From assembly GCA_009823395.1 (NCBI GenBank), contig CM020501.1:17611861-17675860 (forward strand): DNA of 64,000 nucleotides, given 5' to 3'. The stretch is from Thamnaconus septentrionalis. Lineage: Eukaryota > Chordata > Actinopteri > Tetraodontiformes > Monacanthidae. Shown here piece after piece: positions 1 to 14,302 of the stretch; the stretch's first letter is position 1; each line of letters opens with the position of its first letter. A program made the translations under genes and the position numbers. The notes under the pieces were generated by a model that saw only the letters and a program-made list of their open reading frames with translations, made no database searches and was not told the DNA's origin.

Positions 1-52
1 CCCTGCTTTGCTTCCTAGTACAAAACCAAACCGAATGCACTGTGTGTCTGCA

Positions 53-782
<730 letters not shown>

Positions 783-3700
783 CTACTGTGTTTTGTCCTT
801 GCGTGGGCTCTTGCTCGTCTCTCCCTTGTGGCTCAGCCTCTTGAGCACCTTGATGGGTTTAAACTTTGCCCCTTTTTTCTTTGGCTGCTCCTCGGCCTCC
901 GAGTCCTTTTGGAAGTCTTAAAAAAAGGAAGAAAAAGAGGCATATTTAAACACATTTAACACTTGGCTGGTCTTTACAAGGTAACATATTGTACTAATTT
1001 TCGTCCAAATTAGCAGACCAAAGGGAAAAAACAGCATACAAAAAAAATAAAAATAAAAAAACAGTTTTGGCTTCCAGCTGAAACTTGTGCTTTGTTGGAC
1101 TGTTAGAGAAGAACCAACACCTGGCTGGTTGTACTGCCACTAGCCTGTGAGAGACATTTGAGAGGTATAGGTGCCCTTTGTGACATCATAAAGAGGTGAT
1201 ATTGTTATGTTTTACCACAAATTAAGTAAGTACTGAAATGTATCATTTCTGGGAATTTCACTGACATGCTATAGACACATTGTTAAACAACAACAACAAC
1301 AAAATATATACATATATATTATTCTTGTGTAATCTTCTAGCTCTAACTTGCTTCAATGATAAATTCAACTATTTGTTTTACCTTTTTTCTTCAGCATGGC
1401 ACCGATCAGTTTATCCTCCTCTTCGTCCCTGTGAGAGCATTACTGTTAGATTTCTGAAGCCTTTTAAACGTGTTCTTGTTTCAGTAAATCTGAGTGTAGA
1501 GCCCAGAGTGGGCCGGTCGGGCGCTACCTCTGCCTGTCCTGGTCCATGCTGTTGACTATTTGGTTGCGCTGTTCAATGGTGGTGACCAGCTCCTCCATCA
1601 GCTCCTGCTCCCGACTCTTGTCCTCGTCTGTCCAGTCTTTTTCTGAAGAGGAGAGAAAAACTGTTCATCAAGATGGTTGTGGAAGCCAAACTCACTTGAC
1701 CTCCCCCTAGTGGCTGGATGCAGTATGGACAGCAACGTTGTTGTTTTTTTTTAACACAATTATACAAATGACATCAAGAAACTCACAGGCAAAGCAAAAA
1801 AATTTGGAAAAAAAACATTTTTCTGAAGTTGTTTGTGGTGATTTCTATATGGAGTTCACTTATCTGTTCAGTTTTGATTTAACTGGTGGTTTGATCCAGT
1901 ACGACAGGTGCAAAGGGCTACATGACATCCCTCGCATCTGAGATATTTTACACCTTGTTGATGAGCAACGGAAGATGGTAAATCTAGATTTTTTTTGTGT
2001 CAGTGCTTGGGGAAGGATTGTTGCAGCTGTTTTTTTTGCCAGGGTGAAGCATCACAAACAAAACACCTCTAGGCAGCAGCGTTGGCTGCGTGTCATCACA
2101 GCCACACCCACCAGGCTTGTTGAGAAGACATCTCAGCTCGTACTCCACGTCAGCCTGCCTCTCCTCCAGATTCTGCTGCTTTGCTCTGCACAGTTGGAAC
2201 AGAAATCCCAGTTAGTGTCTATCAAAAAAAGAAAAGCAAGGTCATTATTTTACACTCACGTGTAGACGAGCTCCGCTTCTCGCCGCACCAGCATGTGCTT
2301 CTCGTGGATGAGAGTGAACCAGTCCACCAGCAGGTGCTCCTCATCCTCATCTGGAATCATCATCATCAGATTTGTTCTTTCTATTCAAGCGAACAATTGA
2401 TGTGCACTTTGACAGAGCGAGCAGTTGTAGTTCAGTCCTACCATTGGGGTTGTCCCTCAGCTTCTTTTCCAGCTCCACCCCCCTCTGCTCCAGTTCATCC
2501 AGCTGCTTCTCCAGCCCACTCATCTCCCCGTGGATGTCCTCCACTGGGATGAACTGATCCGACTGCACCTGTGTCGATGGAACGGACACGGGGGTCAGAA
2601 CCTCGGTGTTTTGCATCTCCGCGGAGGCGGTGGAGGTTCCTCCCGGTTTCTACCTTGCGTTTAATGAGAGGGAAGCCGTGGCCGGGGGCCGGCGGTCGGG
2701 CAGGTCGGGGGCCTTTCGGTGGTTTGGATTTGGATTTGGATTTGGCGGGAGAGGGAGAGGCCTTCCTGTTGAACGGGTTCTCCTTGCAGATTCGCTGAAA
2801 TGAGAAGAGGTTGAGATAAAAAAGCAAAAGCGTGGAAAATGATGATTGACGGTGTCACGGTGCAAAGTTCTCACCTTATTATTTGACTGGACGGCGCCTG
2901 AGGCCAGGGGGCTGGGCTGTGGCGAGGAGGCTCCGTTCTCCCTGCTGCGGACCGCCTGCGGGGTGGCCGGAGCCGAGGTGGCGCTGGGCGGCGGGGCGGC
3001 GGCAGGCGGGAGGCCGAGGGAGGAGCGAGGCAGCTGCTCGGAGGAGGAGGTGGTGGCAGAGGAGGAGGCGGCGGCGGTGCCGCCGCCGGGCGAGCAGATG
3101 GAAGGCTCCGAGACGCTCTTGGTGAAGGCCGGCGGCTGGTCCTGGTCCTGGGCCTGCGAGGCCTGCGAGGAGCTGTGGTCCGAGCTGGAGGACAGACTCT
3201 CGATGCTGAGAGCTGGAGAGGGAGAGCAAGAGGAGGGCAGAGACTGAGGGAGAACTGAGGAGGAGGCGGAGGAGGTTTAGATAGGAAAAAAAAAACAAAA
3301 AACGAACCGGAGGCAGGAAATGAAAGAAGGATCAAAGAAGTTGGGAGATTGAAGCACAGGGTGGATAAAAAAATAAAGGGGGAAGAAATTATGAAAATGT
3401 CATTTTACATTAACAACTTTGCTCTTGTTTTAGCATCTTTACTGTTTGCAGAATGCTTTCATGCATGCAGTGTGCAAAATACCCGGCAATATTCGGAGGG
3501 GTCCTAATTGTTACACACAGGACCAGTTGGCTCCGCTTGGCAAAAAAAATTGTTCGATATTTTTAAAAATAATATGAATAAATGAATATTAGACATGAAA
3601 AAAAATTATTTTAGTGATTATTAGTGACAATTATATATCTGAAACCCTCAGACTCCACTGTATTTTGCACACTGCTTTCATGGTTTGAATACTTCCGAGA

Positions 3701-4398
3701 CAACACAGCAGTCAGTGTGTAAAGGGGGTTCCAGTTTTCTTTAGTTCTGTAAATAGGAATGACATGGAACTGCACACTGCGTCATTGGTATGAAGATGTG
3801 ATGTGATGGAGACTTGTCGATTTCTTATCCTCAGCCAGATTATACAAGGATGATGACTGCAATGTATGTATTATTATCTATCACCATGGTGATTCTTCCA
3901 CGTTGACGCTGCATTGACAGTAGTGGCGGCTGAAGTTACCTTGGCTACCAGGGGGTGGCGGCTGTGGCACTCGAGGCGCCCGCCGCTTCTTGCTCTTCGC
4001 CCCCCCGGGACTGGCCGAGCGGGAGGAGCTTCCTGCACTCGGGGGCGTGTCCCCCGGGGTCTCAGCCGGCCGGGTGATGCTGTACCACGGGTGGCTGGCT
4101 GCGACCGTGGCCGGGACTCCGCCCCCTTCGCCGCCCGCCTCCTCTTCCTCCGCCTCGCTGCGTTCGTCTTCGTCGTCCTCGTCGAACGGGTTGGCAGGTG
4201 CCGGTGGCTGCTGCGGCGGAGGGGGCGTGCTGGGTCTGGAGCCCCCCCCTTTGAGAGAGGAGAGAGAGCCTGCGTTGGGGGGTGTGGCCTGGCCGGCAGG
4301 GGGAGGGGCGGGCGCTTTCTTCTTCTTGGATTCTGACTGGACCAGGGTGAGCCAGGGTGGGTCTTTGGGTTTATGGGTGCCAGTGGACAGGCTGGTCG

Positions 4399-4475
<77 letters not shown>

Positions 4476-7400
4476 GGACACACAGAGGGGTGAGACGGGA
4501 TCACAGAGGGGAAGTTGGCATGAAGGAAGCAAACGGAAGGACCTTGAGGGCTGAGTACCGACCCTTGATACATTTGTAAGCACTGCTCGAGATGCTCCGG
4601 TCCTGTCCGATATCAAAAAATGTAAATCGTCTTCTGGTGCCAAATTCTGATATGCGGGAAAGTGAATTTTAGGATCTGCGAGCCAAAAGTCGCCAAGTCG
4701 CTGGAAATTGGATTTCCAATTATAGAGGCGTGAACTGCAGACACTCACAAACTTGCTGCATTAGAGCGGAAATTAGCATCATGCTGAAGAAGTCTAAAGT
4801 CTGCCTTCACACATTCAGGTGGAAGATCAAAATAAAGTAAAAATGCAACATTTGTGCTGAGCATGAAGTGGCAAATGAGAAGCTGGATTTGGAGGAAATC
4901 CAGAATTGAATCACCAGTAAAAGCGAAAAAATAAACCTTTGTTGTTCTTCAAATTGGTTTTAAAACTTCTAGTTTCAAAAAAGTATCCTTCTGAAATCTG
5001 ATATCAAAACCAAGGTATCAAAATTGACATTGTATCAAAGACTTGTGGTTGATACTCAGCCCTGCGGTCACCTGGACAGACGGACGACTGGACTGAGCTA
5101 AATGGAATCTAGTGACGGACAGACAAGAGAAGCTCAGCTACCTTCCAGGCGACTGCGATCTCTCTCGAGGTTTGGGAGGAGTCGGAGGCTTCTGGTTGTC
5201 GCCTGCAAACATTTTGGTAAAACATCGGGTTAAAATTTCATCGTTTACAGCCGCAACTTCCCTTGTTTTAAGGCGAGGCGGCGCAAACGGACCGTCGGAG
5301 GCGCGGAGCAGCCGAACCCGCGGGGCTGGCCGAGGAGGAGGAGGGGAGGGCTCCAGGACGCGGCGGGGGGCGGGTACCGGTCGGCCGGCCCCTTCCTGGT
5401 GGGTGGCGAGGGTCGGCGGCGGTAGCTCCCCGTTAGCGGTTAGCTGAGCTGGCACTTCTTCTTCTTCTTCTTTGGTCTCCTCCTCCTCGTCATCGTCGCT
5501 CTCGTCAAAAGGGTTCGGAGGAGCGGCAGAGTGAGACGTCTCCTCCGTCTCTCCTCCGACGTCCTCCCTGATCTCCAGAGAGTCGTTGGCAGCGGCGGCC
5601 TCGTTTGAGTCGTTAGTCCGCTCGCTTTCGGGCGGCGGTGCTGCGTGAGGAGAGCCGCTGCGTCCGATTCTGGCCGACTGAACGGCCGGCGGCCTCTTGC
5701 TGAGGTCCGGCCGGCCGTTCTGATTGTCCGAGGCGCTCCTGGCTGCGTGATGCCTGCAGACCAGAGCGCCAGACACGACCCCCAGCTTGTAGGACCCAGG
5801 GAGCAAAGTGCTGTGGCACTCGGTGCACCTGAAACAGTGACAGGGCAGCAAAAAAATAGAATCAAAACTAGAGGTACAAAGAAAGAGCAGTGCTAAATTT
5901 GTTTTCACCGTTTCTGAATAACAATCTTTCAACTCTTCATCAAATCCAGCGTTTCTATAATTTGATACTTTTTAGAACAGAGTTTCTCAACTGGTGGGTC
6001 GTGACCCAAAAGTGGGTCGTAGAGCTGTTTTGATTGGGTCTCGGCTTCGTGGGCAGTTAATGAGGACTTTATGCAATATTTAATTCTATACAGTAATTAT
6101 AGAACGGGATTATATATATGAGTTCAGGAAGAAGTGGGTATTGAAAATGGATAGATATATATTTACAGAGACACACAATTCCATTTAATAATTTCAATAA
6201 TTTATTTACCAGACATAAGAAGTGGGCTGCCATTTTTATTTTAGTGGAATGAATTTTAGGACTGTGGAATAAATTTGGGTTTCAACTTCATTATAAGGAA
6301 TGAAAAAAAATGTGGATCCTGAGACTCCACGGGTTGAGGAGCACGGTTTTAAGACATATCATACTTTCTTTTTCTGCAGGGCTTTTTTTCCTCAGGTTTG
6401 CAAACACACACACACAGAGACTGCAAAGTGCAGCTAGAGGAGCCGTGCAGCACTGGCTGTAACCTATGCATGCAGACAGTAGCCGGGAGCCTCGGCATCG
6501 GTAATCACCTGAAGCAGTTGCGGTGGTACAGCTTGCCGTCCACCAGGAACCTCTGCACCAGGTGGACGTGTTTCTGGCAGGCGGCGCAGGTGCTGCTGAG
6601 CGTGCTGCGCTTGGCGGCTGCGTCGGTCTGCACAGGCGCACCGGGCTGACGCGAGCAACATCGTTTACAGGGAGAGAACATCAGGAGGGGAGATGTAGAG
6701 TGATGGTGGGGGAGGAGATCAGACATGGAGTCAGGACTTCAGGATTTGGATTGTCGAGTCAGTCAGGTGAGAACAAAACAATCTTTCTCTGCCCTCTTTT
6801 ATTCTGAAGGGTTTCAGGTCAGAGCCAGAGGGCGAATGGAATTCCAAAATTAGACAAAGATGACAAAAGTAAAGACTATGTTGTGTTTTACAATGATAGT
6901 TTAGATGGTGAAAAGTAAAAAAGTGCCGCAAGAAACATGTTTTGTGTGCCCCCTTTAAAAAAAACAAACAAAAAAAAAAACTCCTTTCTGACTAGATTGT
7001 GAAAAAACTGTCTCTCTAAAGTGGGAAAAGACTTCAATATTAACTAACATCAGGATATGGATGAGAATAATCAGGGCAAGTGTTGGAGCTGTTCATATAG
7101 AAGTTGGCTTGGAGAAAGTGGAGACACACAAATCAAAAGCATCGGAGGGGAGATGAAGCCATTGAGCAAGTCTATGCTTATAAATCTTATAAATGTTTGA
7201 GCCTATATTGCTCATGAATTTAACAAGATAGATGAGTTGGTTTGTTTTAGAGACAAAATAAAATATGATTCAAAAGAGCATCTGCAAAACTTGGCACCAA
7301 GTGTGAAGAAGGAATGTCTGTTTGCAATCTTTTTTTAAACTGATGACCAAAAAAAAAAAAAAAAAAGAACCTAGGCTCACCCCTCCCCCGCTAATGCTTA

Positions 7401-7605
7401 GGACCAGAGAGAGGAGGGGGCGTCAGATATGAGGAGGAAGAGGAAGAGGAAGAGGGGGAGGCGGAGTCAATTTCCATCTGGAGAGGAGGAGTGGAAAGAT
7501 GGAAGTCAAAGAGGAAGATGATGGTGCGTGAGAAAAAAGGAGGGGGTGATGGAGGTGAAAGAAAAGGAGAGAGAAGACAGACAGACAGACAGACAGACAG
7601 ACGGA

Positions 7606-7638
<33 letters not shown>

Positions 7639-9232
7639 CAGGATACAGACTCTACCTCCGCTGCTTTGGTTTTTCCCCTACTGCACCACACAAGGAAGTG
7701 GTGCTTATAGACCACTAGGGTGGACAATGAGCATTGTTGTATTTCTCCACCCGGACAGTGCTGAGGTGCAGTTACTACAGCATCACGCAGGAGCGGCAGC
7801 GCACCTCAGCTGCGTGGCTACATGCAGAATTGAAATGTCGCACTTCATTTCCTGCCTGCCGCTTTGTCGGCGGGAGGCTCCGGGGACATTTTCCAGTCAA
7901 TGTGACCTTTAAACAGCAGCAGTTTAAATGAATGACTCACGCCGGATCGAAGCGAGAAGTAAATGTAAACATGAGGCGGGAAAAATAATAAAACACGTTG
8001 GGGTGTTAATGGTACAAGCCTTAACTGCACTGGGACCTTCTCGCAGACGGAAAGACTAATTACCAGATTCTGCAGCGCTAGCGAGAGCTAGCATGAAGGC
8101 AAGGGTGCACATCTGGCTAATGACAAGGTGCCGGCAGGCCGGCTGCTTAAGGTCAAAATTAGAATGCTGGGTCGTCTTCTTGATGACGCTGCACTCGCAG
8201 CCTGGAGACGCGTTTTATATATCATTTGTTTTTACGCGGTTGTAGTTGTACTTTCTGTCCATCAAACACCAGGACAGTCACGAGAATTGGAAAATATCAC
8301 CAGAGTCTCCGTCAACATTGGGGATGAGAGGCAAATGGTTTGAGTTTTTGGTGAACTATCCCTTTACATGTACCCAAGAGTAAATCTCAGTACTTGCTCT
8401 GTTTGTTTTTTTGTACCTCTGATGCAGCCACTCCAGAGTCCTCCAGAGGGGTGCTGGGTCTCTTCTGAGCCGGCTCATTCAGACCCACAGTGCTCAGCCT
8501 CTTCATGCTGGGGGGGTTCGCTGTAGGGCAGGAAGTCAATCAGTTATTGGTGGCATCAGGCGAGTGTGTGAAGAGATGTCACAAGCACGAATCCCGTTTT
8601 TAAAGGACGAGGAGGAGGAGGAGGAGGAGGAGTACAAGGACTCCGTGGGTGCACCTTGAGACTTGTTGTTGAAGAAGTTGTAGTACTGCGAGACGTATGT
8701 GATGACGCTGAGCCGGTCGGGCACCTTCATGGACACCATGTCCTCTGGGTCGAGCAGCGCCGGGATCCCCAGCTGGCTCTCCGCCACTTCAAAAGCCTGC
8801 AGTGATGCAAAACGATGAGGAACAGTGATGGCGCAGTCAGAAGCTGACAAGCTATGTACATATATATTAGTTTTAAATGCCAGACTAAAACTGTACTGAT
8901 CAAACTCAAGGTGGATCTCCCTCTTCCACCTCAGGCTGTGCAGAAAAACAAACATCAAGTCGTGAGGAATGTCCTCAGACATCTGGCATCGCTCCATCCG
9001 GGTCTTGCAGCACTGATTGCAATGATCCTCCACGTATCAGCACTGATCAAGACATGCAACAGTTTATAAAATTAAACTAAAACTACGTAATCACATCAGT
9101 TTTCTTATTGAACGTGAAGGTTTTGCTGCAGTTTGGCCGACAACAGCGAGCCACTGCCTCCTAATACGCAAATATTTGAGAACAGGTTCCAGAGTGAAAC
9201 CACTGATAACGCAACCAGTCAAACCCACCGCA

Positions 9233-9277
<45 letters not shown>

Positions 9278-12200
9278 TGTGGTGGGGATGCAGGATGCAG
9301 TAATGTTGAGCTCCATGTGGCCCTGACACACTTTGCATTTGCCTCTTTTGGTGCAAGCCGTCATCACCGTTTCCTCACCGTTTCCTCTGCATTCAAACAT
9401 CCTCTGTGCAGGCCTGTAGTTTGTCAATGTTCCCGCCCACTCTAATGGTATGACGCCACTGTGCAGACCAGGGATACACAATACAGCGGGGGGGTTTTCT
9501 CCCCGCCTTTCGCTTTGGCGAATGAAACTGAAGGAGTTTTTAGTCTCGTAGCTGCATGCGGCTGAAGTCAAACTGATATAGGCACAGCTTTCTCTCAGTT
9601 GCTATTATTTACCGGGTATAAAACTTGTTTTAACACACAAAGGCGTTTTGGTTTTGCAGTAATGAGTTTTTTCTCGACATAGATGAGAACATAGCGTCAG
9701 TGGGTGAGTCGCAGAGAGTGAAGGGACGCGGGGAAACGAAACACATGCTAAAAGTAACTTCATTTCTGTTAACTTACAGGGTTGATGACGACCAAAAACC
9801 TGAAGCCCCTGCATGCATGCATGTGTAAAAAGGAACCAAAGTTGAAAATTCCACCACGTCCTATTTGACATTATGTCTCCAGTCTAGTGTCTCTTCCTAA
9901 ACCATGCAAATCTGGACTTTGACAGAAGGCGAAGAGTAGAATAGAATAGAATAGAATATAGTAGAATGCCTTTATTAATCCCACAATGGGGAAATTTGCA
10001 TAGTTACAGGGACAACACAGTGCAAACAGAAGAAAAATTATATTAATTAATTAAAAAGGACTAAAGACATAAAATCCCACCTAGTGGCAGCACAGTGGAG
10101 TTGCACTTTGACTCAAAACAGCAAAGTTAACACCATGTTTTCAGCCAAAACATTCACTGTTGCCAACTGGAGCTCCGGTGCCATCACTCGACGACAAAGA
10201 TATCAGGTTCCAGCTGCATGTAAACAGAACTTGCCAAACTCGCTAATGCTAATATGAATGTGTTGTCTGTTTAGGGAGGCAACAGTGGATATTTGAGCTA
10301 AAACAGGTGAGTGATGTCTCTTCTTCAAGGGAAAAAAATCTGTGTCTTCTGGACCATGTACTGAAAGACAAACGTTTCAGTACATGGTCTCCATAGGTTT
10401 GCACTGTGTTTGCATCGGCTGGAAATATTTTCCTCCATAAAACTGCAGAATGGTGGAAAAAAAAAAAAAGGTGGAATCTAAATATTGGGCGAACTATCTC
10501 TTTGAGGTCAAATTCATTTTTAGGCTTTGGTCTTCGATGTAAGCGCAAATGTTTTGCCTTATTTGCGACGCCAGCTGGCACTTCTGACACCGTCGTCCTT
10601 CTTCACGCTGCTGGATGGAGTCGAGGCTGGCAAAGCTCCGCTCACCCTGAAGAGGATGAGGCGGCTGTTTCCACCTTCCAAATTCTGCTGACCTACACTT
10701 AATGCGGAAAACCCGCAAAGAGAATTTTTTCTAATCCACGGGAACTTCCAATCCACTCGCCTTGTACGAAGCTGCAAAACCAGCATTTTTGCACTAGAAG
10801 CGGTCCTGTCGGCATCCTTCCAAAGGCTTCCACTAGGAATATTTTTTCCCCCCTAAAATGATCATTAGAGCTCAGATTTCCTCCCCCTCTCTCCGTTTGC
10901 TCCCGACAGGCCTACCTCTGGATGAAGTTACAAGTCTTCCTCACACGCACGGCCACAAACAGTGAGGCCCCGAGTCGTGCAAAAGTTAACAGTAACAAAA
11001 AAGAAAATGGACTCACGAGGCGGTTGTTCTCGTAGACATTCTCTTTGGACAGCGAGCCAAAGTCTCTGGAAAGACAAGAAGGAGGGAAAACACGTTAGAA
11101 GGGAAAAAAAACAAACAGAGCAGAGCTGGTCGGGGAGGTTGTGTGGCCTGTAACTCCTTCCAAAGTCACTGCAGACGCAACTGTCACGCTCCCTGCCATG
11201 CTTATAAAGGACAGGCGGCTGCATTTAGCGTGTAGCATTTAGCATGCCGACCTATTTCCACTCTACCGTCAGAAAGCTATTACTGGCATGACGGCGTTTA
11301 ATGCAGCAACGGTGAGCAGTTAAGCTTCCCACCAGCCGGCGGCGGCGGTTGGGGGGGCAGAACCCACACGTTAACGATGCCTGATGATGGGAGAAGCAGC
11401 CAGGGGGAGGGAGGAGGTGGCAGGGTGGGGTTGGGGGAAGGTGGGGGTGCTGTTGGGACAAAAGAAGAGAAGCAGCCAAACAAGAGCGTCGGCCTTATAA
11501 TTACAAGGCTCCACCTTTTTTCTTTTTTTTTTCTTAGAAAAAACACAGTGGGCCTGGAGCCAGTGCTCCCCAGTAAACATCCTGCAGTAAAAGTGGAAAC
11601 TCTCCGAGATGCTGCCCGAGCGCAGTTTAGCATGTGTTGACACAAGTGGAAGGACAACAGGGTTGTGCTGGGGGGAGCGTTGGGGAGGGTTCCGCGCTCT
11701 CTCCATGTGGAAGTCTGAAGGAGGCGGCTCGCCGTTGAATGAGCTCCGTGTTGGAGGCGCACAAAGTTCTCTGTGTTCTCTCTAATCCGGGTCTCATGGT
11801 CACAGGCGCAGCGAGCGGCCGGCTCCGAGGCCCGAGACCGTGACAGTGGCCCAACCGCCACTGCTGCTACAGTAGCGGCAGAAGCCCCGACAGGACCAAA
11901 CGGCATTTTTGTGCGTGCGTTGGGAGCTGTAAAAGCAAACCCAGCGTGACTCAAGGTCCCACTCCCAGGTTTATTTTTGGGAGAGACTGCTGTGTGTGTG
12001 CGTGTTTGAACTGTTTCAAATCAAGTGATCAAAACCTGGATGAACCGGTTCAGACAGAAATGTCGAAGAAGGAGTGAGACGGAACAAACAACAGAGGGCT
12101 GAAGTTGGATTTAAGCTGCAACTCTTTTCTTTTAGCAGATGTGTTTCATGACTGACGCAGCTGTCAACACAACTCAAAGTAATCAAGAAACTTTTCATTG

Positions 12201-13628
12201 CCGGGCACCAAAGTTGGTTCGCTGTCAATGAAGCCACTGACAGTGCTGGAAAGGAAATTATAATGATTGCTTTATTTCTCATTATCAACGTCTGGCGTGG
12301 GCAAAACATTTTGACTAGTGGGCCACAATGGTTTGTAAAATGTGACAGAGGGGCCGGAGCAGGAGCAGATGGATGGAGTGTTTTGGTGACCCACCTCATA
12401 GGAGAAAATAATATATCACAGGATGTGTAGAAAACGTGCTTTCATGTCTATTTGGTATTTAGCTCTTTATTGAAATGACTTTTAAAACACTGCAATAAAA
12501 ATAAGACTAAGCTATTTTATTACTTATTTACTATTGATTTATTTTATAATTTCTTCAAGTTCGGTGGGCCGGATTAAAACGCTTAACGGGCCGCATATGG
12601 CCCCCGGGCCGTAGTTTGCCCATGCCTGATCTAGACTGAGCGGCATCTATATTTGCAGCCACTCAAAGCGGCAGTCGGATCACCATCAGAACATTCAACG
12701 CGGCCATCAAGAGCAGTAGATGACTCCTCCTGACCCCGCGGGCTGGAGGCCTTAAGATGAGCCACTGTGCAGCATTTCTGAGCTTCATCCCAGTGACTAC
12801 AGTGCTGCACAACAACAGCGCTGCAACAACATCGCAGCTAAAGCCACTTTGACAGGCGGGGTGGTGGTGGTGGTGGTGCTGGGGGTCTCGTCTACAGATT
12901 AGACTGTCTGTGCGTTCCGGCTGGGCCGCGGCGGTCAGACAGCCGAGCAGGGAGATGCATGCTGGGAAGCACAAATTGAAGAGGCAGCGCTTGAAAGCCG
13001 GGGTGTTTAAGGATTGGCCTGCTCTCATGCACTCAGCTTTGCTGCCGCTGCTGCGTCTGCGTTCCACTCCACTGACCTGTCCAGTCAGTGAATGTTTCTG
13101 CTTCTCTATCAACGCCCGAGCGGAGTCCACACAGAAGGGTAGGAGCACCTGAGCAGTAGTAGTAGTAGTAGTCGTAGTGGTAGTGGTAGTGGTGGTAGCA
13201 GGAGTGACAGTGAAGTGATATTACCCCATCTGTATTTTTCCTCTGGGACAGAGAAGAGACATGGAATTCACGTCATGCAGCTACACAACCCTCCTGCAGC
13301 GGCCTGGGCTTGTTATGGTGTGTCAGAGATGATTGTGCCACTAATAACTGTCAACACTGGGCGACACCCACTCACCTGGACGGATTCAGTTTGTGCTATG
13401 AAAACGCAATGTGTGCGTGTGTCATTTTGTTGTCGTTGTTGCAGCAGTTTTGCACCGAGATGCAGACTGACTTCCTGTGGCACAGACAGGCAGCGCCGCA
13501 GCACCGTGCGTTACTGCCTGTGCCTCGTGGGTTCGAGGAGGGGAGAGGTGTGTTGTTACAGACACGGGATGCCATGTCAGCCCGAGTTAATTACAGCACA
13601 CTGGCCCTCTGCACTTACAGTGTTGCGC

Positions 13629-13708
<80 letters not shown>

Positions 13709-14302
13709 ACTGACCCCAGCACATCCTGACTGGGAGTTGACTCAAGTTTTTTTTCTCCTCATAATTACCAATGCAAAAACTGTGTGAAGAACCACATCAA
13801 CCCTTCCTACTTAACTTTGCAAATAATTTGGGTGCAACCTTTGTTTTTTTGGCTCATATTTTCTTTTCAATCTAGAACTGCCCGAGCGTGACGTCATCCA
13901 AAGGTCTCGTGAATGACGATCTATCTCCAAAAAAATGATGAGCTCATGATAATAGGATTCGTTCTGCTTTTGTATTTTAAAACATTAACAAGTCTGTTTG
14001 TTTGTCTGCTACCGCCTCATTACATGTCACATGGAAAATCCAGCCAAAACTAGTCACTCATTCAGCGAACACGAACAGTGTAAAACGATTTGATTTATTT
14101 ATTTTTTATCGATACTATGTAAGCCATGAAATAATGAATTCCCAGTCCCTGCTACTCACATGAGCTCCGGTCTGAAGCGGTGTATGATGGCACAGAACGC
14201 CAGGCCGTCCCGGAAGGACGCTGACATGTCCTTTACATCCACGCCGTTGTAATTCTCGCACTGTATTCGACACCACTCCTGGAGAGCCTTCAGGGACCCC
14301 AT
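783..14302 (-). CDS. MICALL1: MICAL-like protein 1 (CH, LIM and bMERB domain scaffold)
   Basis: Coding exons in transcript order: 14160-14302, 11017-11065, 8655-8796, 8417-8520, 6509-6645, 5142-5828, 3940-4391, 2875-3212, 2654-2794, 2442-2568, 2260-2350, 2112-2185, 1528-1642, 1382-1428, 783-916. They join in frame to 926 residues (human about 863). Seen: a CH domain at 1-108 (starts [18 protein letters not shown]), a LIM domain at about 166-219 (CAAC, then CTEC with H and C ligands), a Pro- and acid-rich middle with three NPF motifs near 297, 488 and 690, a bMERB coiled coil from about 732 to 882, and a basic tail. Family knowledge: MICALL1 is a scaffold of tubular recycling endosomes; bMERB binds Rab8/Rab35-class GTPases and NPF motifs bind EHD1. 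The start is the first ATG before the CH domain. The fifth exon may instead begin at 6627. It diverges from GGA1. The family is certain; small exon edges are less so. Confidence 0.93.
4402..4473. repeat. (AC)36 microsatellite beside a MICALL1 splice acceptor
   Basis: Pure AC tract of 72 bp. Read on the minus strand it is (GT)36 and ends about 10 nt before the acceptor AG at 4392-4393 of the seventh coding exon, so it sits where a pyrimidine tract is expected. Confidence 0.97.
5978..6345. mobile_element. Non-autonomous hAT-like element, copy 1 (MICALL1 intron 5)
   Basis: The left end begins CAGAGTTTCTCAACTGGTGG and the right end is its imperfect inverted copy ending near 6345. Flanks TTTTAGAA (5970-5977) and TTTTAAGA resemble an 8-bp target duplication. 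The ends and overall plan match the copy at 30301-30659. It has no coding capacity. The TIR, beginning CAG and reading TTCTCAAC, and the 8-bp duplication place it with hAT superfamily MITEs. Confidence 0.7.
7574..7640. repeat. (GACA)n followed by GA-rich simple repeat
   Basis: About seven GACA units run into GAGA/AAGAGA sequence inside MICALL1 intron 4. The surrounding 7380-7560 is also strongly purine-rich on the plus strand. Confidence 0.85.
9239..9276. repeat. (TG)19 microsatellite
   Basis: TG tract of 38 bp in MICALL1 intron 2, remote from any splice site. Confidence 0.95.
9935..10025. repeat. Fish interspersed repeat end with (AGAAT)n
   Basis: Four or more AGAAT units are followed by a segment reading CCTTTATTAATCCCACAATG and GGGGAAATTTGCA. 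This combination recurs in fish genomes as the terminal part of a dispersed repeat. I cannot name the family, and the other boundary is unclear. It lies in MICALL1 intron 2. Confidence 0.45.
12292..12628. mobile_element. Non-autonomous hAT-like element, second family
   Basis: The left end CTGGCGTGGGCAAAAC pairs with the right end, whose reverse complement reads CAGGCATGGGCAAACTACGG. The GC-rich subterminal part GGCCCCCGGGCC is typical of widespread hAT MITEs. The right flank ATCTAGAC fits the hAT target preference; the left flank ATCAACGT matches it poorly. It sits in MICALL1 intron 1 and has no open coding content. Confidence 0.6.
13156..13200. repeat. Degenerate (AGT)n trinucleotide repeat
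   Basis: AGTAGT units with GTGGT variants in MICALL1 intron 1. Confidence 0.8.
13634..13706. repeat. (CA)n microsatellite, 73 bp
   Basis: Pure CA tract within MICALL1 intron 1, about 450 bp from the first exon. Confidence 0.96.
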
